NCBI GenBank assembly: GCA_907165275.2
Contig: OU015662.1
Span: 7,881,501 to 7,945,500 of the forward strand
Length of the DNA: 64,000 nucleotides
Reading direction: 5' to 3'
Source: Zygaena filipendulae
Lineage: Eukaryota; Arthropoda; Insecta; Lepidoptera; Zygaenidae
Below, piece by piece: positions 47,189 through 57,524 of the stretch. How positions within the stretch are numbered: position 1 is the stretch's first letter; every line of letters starts with the position of its first letter. The translations under genes were made by a program, and so were the position numbers. Below the pieces are notes generated by a model, which was not told the origin of the DNA, did not search any database, and saw only the letters and a program-made list of their open reading frames with translations.

Positions 47189-47871
47189 AAATAATAAGTA
47201 GGTACCTACATTGGTACTTCGTGCCGGCTTTGTAAACATCAAATGTCACAAGTTTCGCGCAAACTTGTCAGGAGTCGAGATAAAGTTACTTCGGCGTCGT
47301 TTGATTGGCAGACATATTAAATTTTCACCTTACTTCGGTTTGGATAATCAACCTTTCTTGTTTGTTTATCGCTGAGAAATAATTAGAAAAATATTTCTTT
47401 TGTTTATCGCATTTTTTTACATAAAAACATAAAATAAAACATACAGTAAACAGCCCGAACATGTAACCTTCTTTTTTTGAAGTCGATTAAAGATTATATA
47501 CTATCATAAAACATCGCTCTGGGTCCCAAACTGATCAGAACTCGTAGTATAGTATCAGACAACTGCAGATATGATACCTACCTATTCTTTATTATAAAAT
47601 TATTACCTATGGTACATTTCACTCGATCAGTAATCGAATCCACGACACCTGCGTAACGTACCAGTCAGGTTCAACTGTTTACTGTCAATCTAGTTTTCTA
47701 TGGGTACGTAGTTGTGTAATCTAATGCAGTTAATATTATCCTGATATTTTACGTAGACATCCTTTGTTCAAGAAAAAGAAATAAATGTAACACAACACAT
47801 TTCATTTTTTAATATTGAGATTACAGTAAGTCCAAAGTAATTTTACTCAAATCCATGCATCCACTTTCACT
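47189..47871. other. No gene seen; weak SINE remnant
   Basis: A worn reverse SINE head (gtaatcgaatccacgacacc) lies at 47629-47648. Nothing else is recognised. Confidence 0.45.
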
Positions 47872-48079
47872 TAATATTATATGTATATGCGAAAGTAACT
47901 CTTTCTGTCTGTCTATTTGTTACCTTGTCACACCTTAACTACTCAACCGATCATCATGAAAATTTGCATACACGTTTTCAGGGGTAGGTACTATAGAAAA
48001 CGGCATAGGATACTTTTGTCTTCGCATTCCCTCGAGAATTAACAAATAACAGGAGTTCCACGGGGAACAGCAATACATT
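47872..48079 (-). repeat. CTAGCTGT family copy
   Basis: ttaatattatatgtatatgc at the left, tctgtctgtctatttgttac, a diverged core, and acggggaacagc at the right. Confidence 0.75.
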
Positions 48080-48103
48080 TTTCATACCTAGGTATATATT
48101 AAA

Positions 48104-48335
48104 TACTAGTTGTGCCCCGCGGTTTCACCCGCGTTAATTTCAGAATTCCCGCGGGAATTCCGGGATAACATGTACTCTATGTGTTAATCTGATGTATAAG
48201 CTATATTATTGTAATGCTTCATTTAAATCCATCCAGTAGTTTTTGCGTGAAAGAGTAACAAACATCCATCCATCCATCCATCCATCCATCCATACATTCT
48301 TACAAACTTTCGCGTTTATAATATCAGTAGTAGGA
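48104..48335 (+). repeat. CTAGCTGT family copy with (CATC)n expansion
   Basis: Starts actagttgtgccccgcggtt, perfect core agaattcccgcgggaattcc, ends tttataatatcagtagtagg. Its tail has expanded into about eight ccat/catc units (48263-48292). Confidence 0.82.
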
Positions 48336-48527
48336 CTATTAGGGATTATCCATAAAATGCGTCACACGTTAAGGGGGAGGGGAGGGTCGATAAAGTGTGA
48401 CATTGTGTGTCCATTCACATAAATAAACTAAGTATATAGATAACTGGCACAGAAGAAAACGAAATGTAATCCCTTCAAACTATGTATATAGTCTGTTGGC
48501 CAGCAGTTGGTTAGCAGTTACCTAACG

Positions 48528-48940
48528 GACCCCTTGTTCACTATGACCATAACAGGTCGCGTTAAGATAACGCACCACGAGAATTGTTTATCCATCGTGC
48601 TCAAAATTCACCAAAAATACATTTATGTAGGTACAACGTGTGTTCATGCACGTGCACAGGGGGGAGGGGGGAGGGTCATGGGGGCCACGTACTGTAGAGT
48701 TTGTAAAAATTTTCATGAAAGAATATATAAGATAATGTATGAATAGCTTTTTATTTTCCAAAGCCTCAGAAAAAAAATACTTTTTAGCCCCCCCCCCAAA
48801 TTAAGGGCTGGGCTCGCGCCTGCGTGTGTTATGGCATTCAGAATATTATTTTATAATATTTTTGCATCTGGAGCGTTTGGTATTTTATTTTTGGGACGCG
48901 CTGGGTAAGAATTGTTGTCGGTCATAGTGAATAAGGGCCC
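48528..48940. mobile_element. MITE of the TCACTATGACC family, copy 3, with a nested hAT MITE
   Basis: Left end cccttgttcactatgacc, right end ggtcatagtgaataaggg: the best-preserved inverted ends of the three copies. The interior (gcgttaagataacgc, tttgcatctggagcg) matches the copies at 14.85 and 24.66 kb. It is interrupted at 48645-48822. Confidence 0.82.
48645..48822. mobile_element. 178-bp hAT-type MITE nested in another MITE
   Basis: Flanked by the 8-bp direct repeat cgtgtgtt (48637-48644 and 48823-48830). Starts catgcacgtgc and ends gctcgcgcctg, imperfect inverted ends related to the 20293 element. Contains a purine-rich gggggagg block and a run of C at the right. The open frame over it is not a gene. 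Confidence 0.82.
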
Positions 48941-49629
48941 TGAGCGGGTATGTGGGTGAATTCTAATATTGCATCCGCAGTTCATTCATCGGGGACCAGT
49001 GTTGCGTAAAAAAGAGCTGGCTGCGTCGATCCGGTCCGGTCGGATGGCTGCCGATGAAAACTGCGATACACGAATGTTTATTCAAACACAATGCGATATA
49101 CCCACTCGTACACCTTTCCTCTAGTATTTTATTAAACTGCGGCAACGCTGCGCTGCTGAATTCACAAAAAATCAATTAAATTTTAACGAATACTTGTTTA
49201 CTTATATGGTAGATATTTATGAATTACCACTGTGCCTTGTTCACTAAACTGGAAAGAATGAAAGAAAATAACAACATTTATTTTGAGTTGGTGACATAAA
49301 TAGACCATTAAAAACTTTAAACAATTTAATATGTAATATAAAAAGAAACATTTAAAAACTATATTTACATTTTACTTTACTAACTTCTGGAAAATCATAC
49401 TTATCTAAATGTTTATGTGGTATATGTCCTAGAGTTCCTCATAAAGAAATATCTAACGAAGTTGCTTATGTTCGTTACTTCAAATCATTGAAATTTCGGG
49501 CACTTGAATTTAAATGCTACGTTGAGTTAATTTTACATTTTATGATAGGAGTCTCGATGGAATCCCGTTAATTCATACTTCCCCTTAATTCACTTTGAAC
49601 AGTTACTTAAACTAAAGGCGGTATCTATC
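48941..49629. other. No gene seen
   Basis: The open frame 48963-49175 (-) has no recognised motif; the rest is AT-rich. Confidence 0.45.
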
Positions 49630-49965
49630 TAGTCTAGTTTAGAGATGTAAATAAAATTTAAGTGTCTGTTTGTAATTTCAAATTAACAGCTTTTCACTAA
49701 ATGCATGCGAAAGTATCTATATACGGTCTAGTATTATAGTATTATATTATCTGTGATACGGTACATACATCATAAAAACATTTTTTAATTTTTCTGTCTG
49801 TCTGTCTATCGGTCTGTCTTGTTTCGGCTAATCTCTGAAACGGCTGGACCAATTTTAACGGGACTTTCACTGGTAGATGGCTGATGTTATAAGGGGTGAC
49901 TTAGACTACTTTTTATCCCAAAATTCCCCCAGGATCTCTGAAATTAACGCGAGTGAAAAGTAAAG
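49630..49965 (-). repeat. Second interspersed family, copy 2, ending like the CTAGCTGT family
   Basis: gtctgtttgtaatttcaaat, ctgtctgtctgtctatcggt, gaaacggctggaccaatttt, gatggctgatgttataaggg, then a worn atttccccc/aattaacgcgagtgaaa core. This copy suggests the two families share one end. Confidence 0.65.
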
Positions 49966-50269
49966 ATAGTGGCAGTTTACGTTTACAGCTGTTAAGTTCC
50001 GAGTCAATAAGAGCTGTTTCTGAAGTCTTGGACCCACCTAATTTCCTCATTTTGTCGGTTCGAAACTTTTCGTAACCTACTAAAATTAAGTGATGGCAAA
50101 GTTAATTAACGGAATAATGTCCCATCTATATTAGGTTAGAGGAACAAGAACAGAAAAGTTTTTAATTGCTCTGCTGTTTTTATACGTAGGTTAAGTCTCA
50201 ATTACTTTTTAAAACATTTTATTGCAACATTTTTTGGCGTGCCTGGGACACCATATTTCAAAATGTATA

Positions 50270-50418
50270 ATCCTAATACAATATTTTAAACGCGAATGTG
50301 AGTTTGTTTTTTTGTTATACTTTCACGCCTTAACTACTTACTAGGCTGATCATCATGAATTTTGCATACACGTTGTCAAGGGTAATTAACGCGGATGAAA
50401 CCCCAGAGAACAGTTAGT
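50270..50418 (-). repeat. CTAGCTGT family copy, internally deleted
   Basis: gagtttgtttttttgttata, gatcatcatgaattttgcat, then directly to taacgcggatgaaaccccag and aacagttagt. Confidence 0.7.
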
Positions 50419-50519
50419 ATTTGTATAGAAATAAAACCGTAGGTACCTATTATATCACCTTATTCATCTTTTTTTCTGCCTGTCAAAACTCTCCAGGAAT
50501 GTTTAGAGATATCAGAATA

Positions 50520-50742
50520 CCCATACTAATCCTATAATGGTAACTCTTTCTGTCTGACTGTCTGTTTGTCTGCCTGTCTGTCTATCTGTTACCATTTCAC
50601 ACGTTAACCAGTCAGCCGATCGTCATGAAATGTTGCATACACTTTGTCAGGGGTACAGAAAAGAACATAGCGTTCTGTTTATCTCAGAATTCCCGCGGAA
50701 AGTTCGAAATTAACACGCGTGAAACCGCAGGGAACAGCTAGT
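50520..50742 (-). repeat. CTAGCTGT family copy
   Basis: ctgtctgtttgtctgcctgt, aattcccgcggaaagttcga core, and gaaaccgcagggaacagcta at the right. Confidence 0.78.
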
Positions 50743-51457
50743 ATGGGTACAATTTATGCTTACATAAACCTGATTCTTATAATATTATAAGTAGGTAATA
50801 AATATTATTGTATTAGCTAAAAAGGGATAGCCATTTAGGAACAAAATATTTCTAAAGTACAGTCGACTTGGGATTCCACCCTTTCTTGTTCCCAACAGGA
50901 AAATTCCATTTGCCACACAGAAACACTGGACTGAATAAATATCGAGAACCTAGTACGTATAAGTAAACGAAGCGCGACAAACAAATAGTAGGTAGGTATA
51001 CCTAGGTACTGTGTTCATAACAAAAACATATTTATTTTCCTATGTATGTACTTCACATTTTTTCTCTTTAGAGGTTTTATCATGCTGTTCATTTCTTACA
51101 GGTTTTTGATTATATCAATGTTTCTTACCATTTCTTACTTTAAAATTAATTTAAATAATAAAAACAAAACACTAAAATTCTGAATTCTTATTTTAATTGA
51201 CTGTCATAATTTGGAAAATTTGTAAAATACAAGTATTAATTAAAATTAACACAGAGAATGAGTTGTATCAAATAGATAGTAGGATAGGAATCTAAATAGG
51301 TACCTATTATACATTTATTTTTTATTTATGATACTTTAGTTGAATTCAAAGTTTGATAGACATATTATTAAGACTAAAATCTAATACCGTTTTACCGTAA
51401 GTAGGTAGGTAACCTAAGCCATTGTAGATTTATGTAACTTTATGAGTGTTATCACAT
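50743..51457. other. No gene seen
   Basis: AT-rich flank downstream of the first Pro/His-rich gene; no exon recognised. Confidence 0.5.
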
Positions 51458-51463
51458 TTTATT
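51458..51463 (-). promoter_or_regulatory. PolyA signal of the HGPP-repeat gene
   Basis: AATAAA on the minus strand, 21 nt past the stop codon at 51485, giving a very short 3' UTR. Confidence 0.7.
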
Positions 51464-51484
51464 GCACGCGAAGTCCCACTTAGC

Positions 51485-52657
51485 TCATCGGAAATGTGGT
51501 GGTGGGCCGTGATGATGTTGAGGCGGACCGTGATGGGGCGGGCCGTGATGGGGCGGGCCGTGATGAGGTGGGCCGTAATGGGGCGGGCCGTGATGGGGCG
51601 GGCCGTGATGAGGTGGGCCATAGTGAGGCGGATGGTGTGGTCCTGGTGGACCTGGTGGCCCCGGTGGGTGGTGTGGTGGGTGATGGGGCGGCGGAGGTGG
51701 CATCCCTGTCGAATAGATTAACATTATAATTACTTATAACTATAGTTGTTTCCCGCGCACTCAGCGTCATATAGAACTAATATACCTACTCCATATAATC
51801 ATTAAAACCTCACCACCGTAACCAAGGCTTCATTTATTCGTAATTCGTTTCATTTATGCGGATTTTTTCTTTATTTTAAACTTCAGTAGTTATCGTATTA
51901 ATTCGCATTGTATACGCCACGAAAATCCCCATAGTTATATTACCTAAAAAAGTTTCATCCCTACTATACCTACTAATAAATGCGAAAGTAATTATGTCTG
52001 TCTGTCTGTCTGTTACGCTTTCACGCCTTAATGGCTCTACCGATTATCATGAAGTTTTGTATACACATTGTTAGGGGTACAGAGAAAGACATATAGTACT
52101 TTTTATCCCGGAATTCCCGCAGGAACTCCCAACTTATCACGGGTGAAACCGTGGAGAACAGCTAGTTTAAAATAAAATTCATAGAACGCGAAGAAACTAC
52201 AACAGACCGGAAGATTAAAAAAGAGAAACCAATTGTTATTTAAACGTTTAGAAGTGGATGAAAATTAAACTGAATTAAACCCAATAAAAATAGTGTAAAA
52301 ATGTATTTACATACCAGTATTTAATATAGCTAATATAAATACAAAAATGGTCCTCGTGCAATGAATTCTGATCATATACTGTCACAATAACTAAATAATA
52401 ATTAATATAAATGCAAGTTTTGCTTATCAGAACTCTACGAAGCCGATGATAAGGATAACACGATAATATTCATACATAATATATTAGGAAATAACGATGA
52501 GTCTCAAGTGATAATATATTTATTAAGACACGACCGAAACATTCATTAAAAATAGTATTGTTTTCTCTAAAAATACTTTATGTGCAATATCAAATTCAAA
52601 AACACCCTTTGGTATTTAAAATGTACATAAATAGTACTCACCTAGTACAACACCCAT
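51485..52657 (-). CDS. Small Pro/His-rich protein, gene 1 of a cluster (two exons)
   Basis: Coding exons 52657-52642 and 51705-51485 join in frame into 78 residues. The first exon gives MGVVL and one base of a Gly codon before a GTGAGT donor. The second starts after attcgacag with two bases and ATG. The protein reads MGVVLGMPPPPPHH, a PPGPPGPPGP block, then about six units of GPPHH or GPPHY, and ends GPPPHFR. The units are encoded by a 15-bp tandem repeat. There is no signal peptide, membrane segment or cysteine, and composition predicts a disordered protein. AATAAA follows the stop closely. A weak TATA-like tttaaata lies 27 bp from a possible start at 52670. I do not recognise the family. 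Its last exon is built like those of the genes at 54436 and 56653. Confidence 0.72.
51530..51620. repeat. 15-bp coding minisatellite
   Basis: About six tandem copies of gggcgggccgtgatg with variants (gaggtgggccgta...). It encodes the GPPHH/GPPHY units on the minus strand, so unit number is likely to vary between individuals. Confidence 0.85.
51962..52166 (-). repeat. CTAGCTGT family copy inside the intron of gene 1
   Basis: ctactaataaatgcgaaagt, ctgtctgtctgtctgttacg, ggaattcccgcaggaactcc, gtgaaaccgtggagaacagc. It sits in the 936-bp intron 51706-52641. Confidence 0.8.
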
Positions 52658-53330
52658 TTTCTTTATAGTTGACTATTAAATTAGGCTACTATTTAAAATA
52701 TCTCGATGGACAAAGCAGCCGTGCACTCGTAGCACGTACAAAAACAACATGTAAAAATGTGACAACGATTATATTATATGTATATACGCTGAGTAATTGG
52801 TATTATTATTGATATACTTTCTACTAAATAAAATGTTTTCTAGATTAACTAGAGACTAAACTCGGTTTGTACTGTGCAATATTTTTTACCATACATTATT
52901 TTAAAGTAACACATAAGGTTCAGCCAGTATAAGCATCTGAAAATCGTTTTTAAAAGACTTCATTTCAAAACATCGACTTCCAAATTTTTATATTCATATA
53001 AATCTTCCGGAAATACTAATATATATAAGTTATGATGAATAATATGTATAATGTTAAAGGTAAATAAAATCGCAACAAAGCTCGTTGCGTAGGTAGTTTA
53101 GAAGAACTAAGCAGTCATATCGACAGACGAGGATATCAACTATTTTCGTACTATTTAGAGATTATTTAATCAAAAACGAAACGTTTTCTAAGGATTTGGT
53201 TTTTATTTGTGTTTTGGGCAAGTAGGTAGTCAAAATTCTACTCCGTAATAAAGAGAATCCGGTTTTGATTCCCGGTAGGGATAATTCTGTACGTATATGA
53301 TATGTTTATTTATCTAATTAATTAATTATT
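52658..53330. other. Upstream region of gene 1; no other gene
   Basis: AT-rich, with no perfect TATA/initiator pair like that of gene 2. A worn tRNA-like SINE B box (ccggttttgattcccggtag) lies at 53260-53279. Confidence 0.45.
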
Positions 53331-53495
53331 TATTACCGGCGGTAATTTCAAAGATTTTGCGGGAATTTTAGATTAAACTATACGTATAAACCTTCCTCTG
53401 TAATCACTCTACCTATTTGTGAAAACTGCATGAAAATCCGTTCACTAGTATTTGAGTTTTTGCCGACTTGGCATAGACCTTTGTTTTATGATTTA
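53331..53495 (+). repeat. CTAGCTGT family copy, 5' end missing
   Basis: Begins in the core at ccggcggtaatttcaaagat and ends after gaaaatccgttcactagtat and gacctttgttttatg. Confidence 0.7.
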
Positions 53496-53553
53496 TTTTG
53501 TAGTGATTATAAATATCATGTCAAAAAGAGACTAGCAGCAGTAGGTACGAGAT

Positions 53554-54338
53554 AGGGTTGCCACCCGTACTATATTATATAGTATCGTACTATATTTCAG
53601 TCAATTGTACAATATATATATTATAGAAAAATAATATACATAGTACGAAAAATACTATATTTTTATACATCCCTAATTCAACTGTCGCGCTTTTATATAC
53701 TAACTGTGACTGGTCTGGAACGCACCCGCAGCGCAGCACGAGGAATTTCGGAACGAAACGCATACTCGGCAATAAAACGTCATCTGTCAAACTAGCAATA
53801 ATTTGTAGATGAATGCTACCCGATACATAATGATTAAAAATAAATATGTATTATTTTTTTCCCTGCATTTTTCAAAAGTACCTACATGGCCATGTAAAGT
53901 TTGTTATATTTTGTGTGCGTATTTGATCCGTTGTTCACACTTAGAAATTGGACATTACGTACTGCGTGCGCTACCTTACCCTCCTTCCCCCCATTGTGCC
54001 TATTTTTCCTAATATGATATTTTATAGGACATTATACATGAGATTACCTTTATAGTCATTGTTACCAGTCATTTATTTGTCAATGTCTATGGTCTAATGT
54101 TTGGGTTGGTCTATGACCGACTTTAACCGTAACAGTACCTGCACGTATAAATATTGTATAGTAGGTGCTTACTTAAACTTTTGTTTATATTTTCAACTCT
54201 GGATAATTACTATAAATATTTTATATTGAGGTACTTTTAACATCAATTTACATAATATATTCATTGTTTAGTACTTATGTGATGACAGCTGTATAGGGTA
54301 AATTAAACGACAAACTTAAAAAATATTGATATCTTATA
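53554..54338. other. No gene seen; single hAT-like end
   Basis: tagggttgccacccgtacta at 53554 resembles the left end of the 4474 element, but no matching right end or duplication was found. Open frames lack motifs. Confidence 0.4.
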
Positions 54339-54344
54339 TTTATT
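54339..54344 (-). promoter_or_regulatory. PolyA signal of the GPHGP gene
   Basis: AATAAA on the minus strand 91 nt after the stop codon of the gene at 54436. Confidence 0.6.
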
Positions 54345-54435
54345 CGAGAAATAAATAAATCAAACATCATTTTGGGTACCTAATATGAAACATTGATCTT
54401 ACATTGAAATGTTTCATTTATGTACCTACATCGTT

Positions 54436-54944
54436 TTAATGCTGATGAGGTGGAGGTGGCTGGTGTGGGGGATTATGTGGACCTGGTGGACTAGGGGCAT
54501 GGGGTCCATGAGGCCCTGGGGGACCATGGGGCCCTGGTGGTGATGGGTCTCTAGGTGGTGGTGGCGGCATAACTGAAACATAATTTACTAAGTTATAGTC
54601 TAAATAAATAAAAAACGTATTCAGGACAAAACTAAATGTAATTTAATCATCATGCTAATATTATTTCCTAGTTCTAGTTAGGAATCATCACATATCATTC
54701 AAAGTTAAAATATAAAATTATTCGCAAGTAAACTTCAATTTTAGTAAAGAGCGCAATGTTTTATCCGCAATGTAGTTCAGATTTAAACGATATAATTAAT
54801 GGTAAATAATATCATATAATACAATATTATTATAATATCTGAATTTAAAATAATTTTCACAGGTACTGATGTAATACTTACTTGGAGAACTAGATAGGAA
54901 GTAATATAACTTCACTGCCTGACAAAATCTATAGTGATTTAACT
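54436..54944 (-). CDS. Small Pro/His/Gly-rich protein, gene 2 of a cluster (noncoding first exon)
   Basis: Exon 1 is 54944-54882 (63 nt, no ATG) and ends at a GTAAGT donor. After a 309-bp intron, exon 2 starts at 54572 behind gtttcag with two bases and then ATG at 54570. The protein has 44 residues: MPPPPPRDPSPPGPHGPPGP, then HGPHAPSPPGPHNPPHQ and PPPPHQH. It has no signal peptide, no cysteines, and is disordered by composition. The start MPPPPP and the two-bases-then-ATG exon opening match gene 1 and, in layout, gene 3. A TATA box and initiator sit at the expected distance upstream, which supports a real transcription unit despite the tiny frame. Function unknown. Confidence 0.7.
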
Positions 54945-54971
54945 GAAAACGAAGGCGTCTCAATATTTATA
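54941..54971 (-). promoter_or_regulatory. Core promoter of gene 2 (TATA box and initiator)
   Basis: On the minus strand TATAAATA occupies 54971-54964 and TCAGTT occupies 54946-54941. The first T of the TATA box is 27 bp upstream of the initiator A (54944). This is the standard arthropod TATA/Inr spacing. Confidence 0.75.
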
Positions 54972-56016
54972 TTCATCGGCTTGCTTTGTAATTCAGATAA
55001 GAGGCGATAATATGTGACAATATTGTGGACATAGGTGCTCCACCACTAACATCAAAATTAGTTGACATGAGATAATATTGTTTGAATTAGTCAGAAAATT
55101 GAACATGTTTTACTTTTCATGGAATACATTGTACAAACGTTTTGGATATGGGTAACATTTATAATAATGCTAAAATATTCACAAAGGTAAATTTATTATT
55201 ACTGACTCATCGATTTAAGTCACGATTCATTTGTTTCAAAGAAAAATATGACGAACAAACTTGTCTTTCGTAAGTTCAATAAATGTTTTGATAAACACTG
55301 ATAAATGATAATACGTTTGCGCATTAAGTATACTTATCTATTAAAAACCAGATTATAGATCATGCTACGGAAAAGCCCATATACATTTGATGTATATTTG
55401 AAGGACCTACGTCAGTGCAAAATGAACAAAAAGTATAAGCCAATTTTTTTTATTTATACTTTCCGAACAGACAAGAAACTAATGCATTTATTTTGATTTA
55501 AATTTTTTCCGAGAAAGCGAGAGTAATAGTTAAAAAACAGTTCATAAAACCTATTGAAAGCTTACTAAGAAGACATCTGTCTCTATATCTTTATAAGTAC
55601 GCAGATTTTTTCGAATCACATGTTTTTGTCAAATAAGTCACGCATATTTATTTTAGTCACTCCAATCGATTCCTGCAACATTGTTTTAATATAATAGTAG
55701 ATATGCTGAAATCCGGAAGATAACACGACAGAATTAGATAAATAAAATATAAAATTGTATTGAAACTTTATCAGTTACAGATAAACCTTAGCAAGTGATA
55801 CTTGTTTTAAGAGATACTAAATAGTAGTATTGTTTTATTGTTTGGCCCCTGTAAACAAAAGGTGAGCGAGTTCATTTTATGCCTTTGATAATCTCATACT
55901 AACTAATGTCTAACATATAAACGACAAATATAACAATCGATTCAATCAATTCATCAATCAATTTTCAAATAATTGATGCAATTTAACTAGCAACATAAAG
56001 TATATAATATATATGG
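54945..56016. other. Divergent intergenic region between genes 2 and 3
   Basis: About 1 kb of AT-rich sequence separating the minus-strand gene 2 from the plus-strand gene 3. Apart from the gene 2 promoter no other element is clear. Confidence 0.45.
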
Positions 56017-56091
56017 GTCCAGCCGTTTCAGTGATTAGCCGGAACGAAACCGACAGACAGACAGACAAATTAAAAAAAAAAATTCAAGTAT
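56001..56091 (+). promoter_or_regulatory. Possible promoter and noncoding first exon of gene 3
   Basis: TATATAAT at 56001 and TCAGTG with A at 56030 are spaced 29 bp, and a GTAAGT donor follows at 56092. That would give a 62-nt exon without ATG, like the 63-nt exon 1 of gene 2. From 56017 on it is sequence of the second interspersed repeat family, so the match may be chance. Confidence 0.3.
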
Positions 56092-56185
56092 GTAAGTACC
56101 ACATACTTTTTTATAAGTAAATTTAATCAAAAGCTGTTATTTTGGAATTACAAACAGACACTCCAATTTTATTTATCTGTATAGA
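56017..56185 (+). repeat. Second interspersed family, copy 3
   Basis: Reverse of the copies at 46250 and 49630: ggtccagccgtttcagtgat, gacagacagacagac, ctgttattttggaattacaa and acagacactccaattttatt. Confidence 0.65.
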
Positions 56186-56467
56186 ATCTGTTGGAATTTT
56201 AGCCGTTGACAATACCCGGTTGTTGCTAACTACTTTTGCGTACTAAAAGTTTATTATAGAGGAAGACTTTTTTTAGCGTAATCTGAGTCGCACCATATGT
56301 CTAAATGACATGTTATCGCGTGGCGAATGTTTGGTTACGACTGATTAAAATACTTATTGCTAACGCATATATAGAGGAAAAATATGCTGTATGAGCATTC
56401 GACTTGTACAGAATCTGTAATTTCTGTATAGAATATGTAGTTAATAGTTCAATAACTAAAAATTAAG

Positions 56468-56625
56468 ACAGGATGAATGAATGAATGAAAACACTCTGTT
56501 GAGCACCACAATCAGTAGAAATAAATAACTAAAAACTAATAAAAACAGAAAATTTTAAGTGGCTCCAAAGGGCGGGCTTATCACTATACAGCAATCTCTT
56601 CCAAGCTACCAGGTGGAGTATAGAA
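56468..56625. repeat. Possible retroelement tail
   Basis: A gaatgaatgaatgaa tail followed by gagcaccacaatcagtag and aaagggcgggcttatcacta. It looks like the end of a retroelement, but no second copy is in the window. Confidence 0.35.
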
Positions 56626-56652
56626 ATTATATATGATGCAATTTTATTTCAG

Positions 56653-56948
56653 TAATGTCACCACCTCCACATTCATGTGGCACCAGTTGCCGGTCAGGAC
56701 TCTGCGTCCCGCACTGCCCGTGGTACTCGCCGCCACCGCCGCCACCCGCGCATCACTATCCACCTCACCCACCTCACCACTACCCTCCCGCTCACTATCC
56801 ACCTCCACCTCCTCACTACCCGCCCCCACCTCCTCACTACCCGCCCCCACCCCCTCACTACCCGCCCCCGCCTCCTCACTACCCGCCACATCATCACTAC
56901 CCACCCTATCCTCCCCTACCTCACTATCAACATCCGTACGCACGTTAA
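56653..56948 (+). CDS. Small Pro/Tyr/His-rich protein, gene 3 of a cluster (last exon)
   Basis: Acceptor ttttatttcag precedes 56653. The exon starts with two bases and ATG at 56655 and ends at a stop at 56946-56948: 97 residues. The first part, MSPPPHSCGTSCRSGLCVPH followed by CPWYSPPPPPP, has four cysteines spaced C-x3-C-x4-C-x3-C. The rest is HYPPHPP, then four HYPPPPP-type units from a 21-bp tandem repeat, ending HYQHPYAR. There is no signal peptide. AATAAA is at 57035. If an upstream coding exon exists it must end one base into a codon. The exon layout matches gene 1 exactly, but the Cys block is unique. No known family is recognised. Confidence 0.68.
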
Positions 56949-57034
56949 CTAACCCATAGTGTTTTATGAGTTTAATTGATTTCAGTTTATGACTTTATAT
57001 TTTATTATGCTGATCGAGTTTCCTTGTGCCTACG

Positions 57035-57040
57035 AATAAA
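57035..57040 (+). promoter_or_regulatory. PolyA signal of gene 3
   Basis: AATAAA 86 nt after the stop codon of the HYPPPPP gene. Confidence 0.65.
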
Positions 57041-57524
57041 TTCACCGATTTAATTGTTACAAAATTCACGTATTTTTCATAAATACTTGTGTACTTATCT
57101 CTTATTGGAAATAATTATATTTTCTGTATATATAGATACTTAAAATATTAACATATTTTGTTTACATAATTTATTATTTAATAAAATATTATATATAATC
57201 TTTCTGTAATTAAAGAAAAACATTGTTTCACAAACACATTATGGTCTTAAAGAAGTTTTTGCAACAAAACAATAAGTAAACACGACAGAAACAAAGATCT
57301 ACCGCCAGCAAGCAATTATGAAATCGTTTTCCGTACGTATGAAAAAGGACTTAGAAATAAGTAGGAACCAAACAGCGTTCTTATTAAGAAAGTTTTTCTT
57401 ATAACAAGATTACGTACGCCAGATGTGTTGAATAGTGTTCGGTACAAATATGAACAAAATAGCGATGGCAGAACTTAATAAAAAAATAAGTTAAATCAAA
57501 TATGTTTTTTTTTTTAATACTAAC

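Noticed and set aside
48280..48300. CRISPR-like or satellite array from CATC repeats
   Set aside because: Simple microsatellite inside an interspersed repeat in a eukaryotic genome.
51446..51770. Overlapping frames in other phases (Val/Met/Arg-rich and Ser/Thr/Pro-rich)
   Set aside because: Repeat-driven shadows of the GPPHH frame; only that frame has a matching acceptor, start and first exon.
53554..53800. Second copy of the 4474 hAT MITE
   Set aside because: Only one end is recognisable; no matching right end or 8-bp duplication was found.
56633..56959. Ser/Thr-rich, Thr/His-rich and Glu/Gly-rich frames over gene 3
   Set aside because: Shadow frames of the 21-bp repeat; only the HYPPPPP frame starts right after the splice acceptor.
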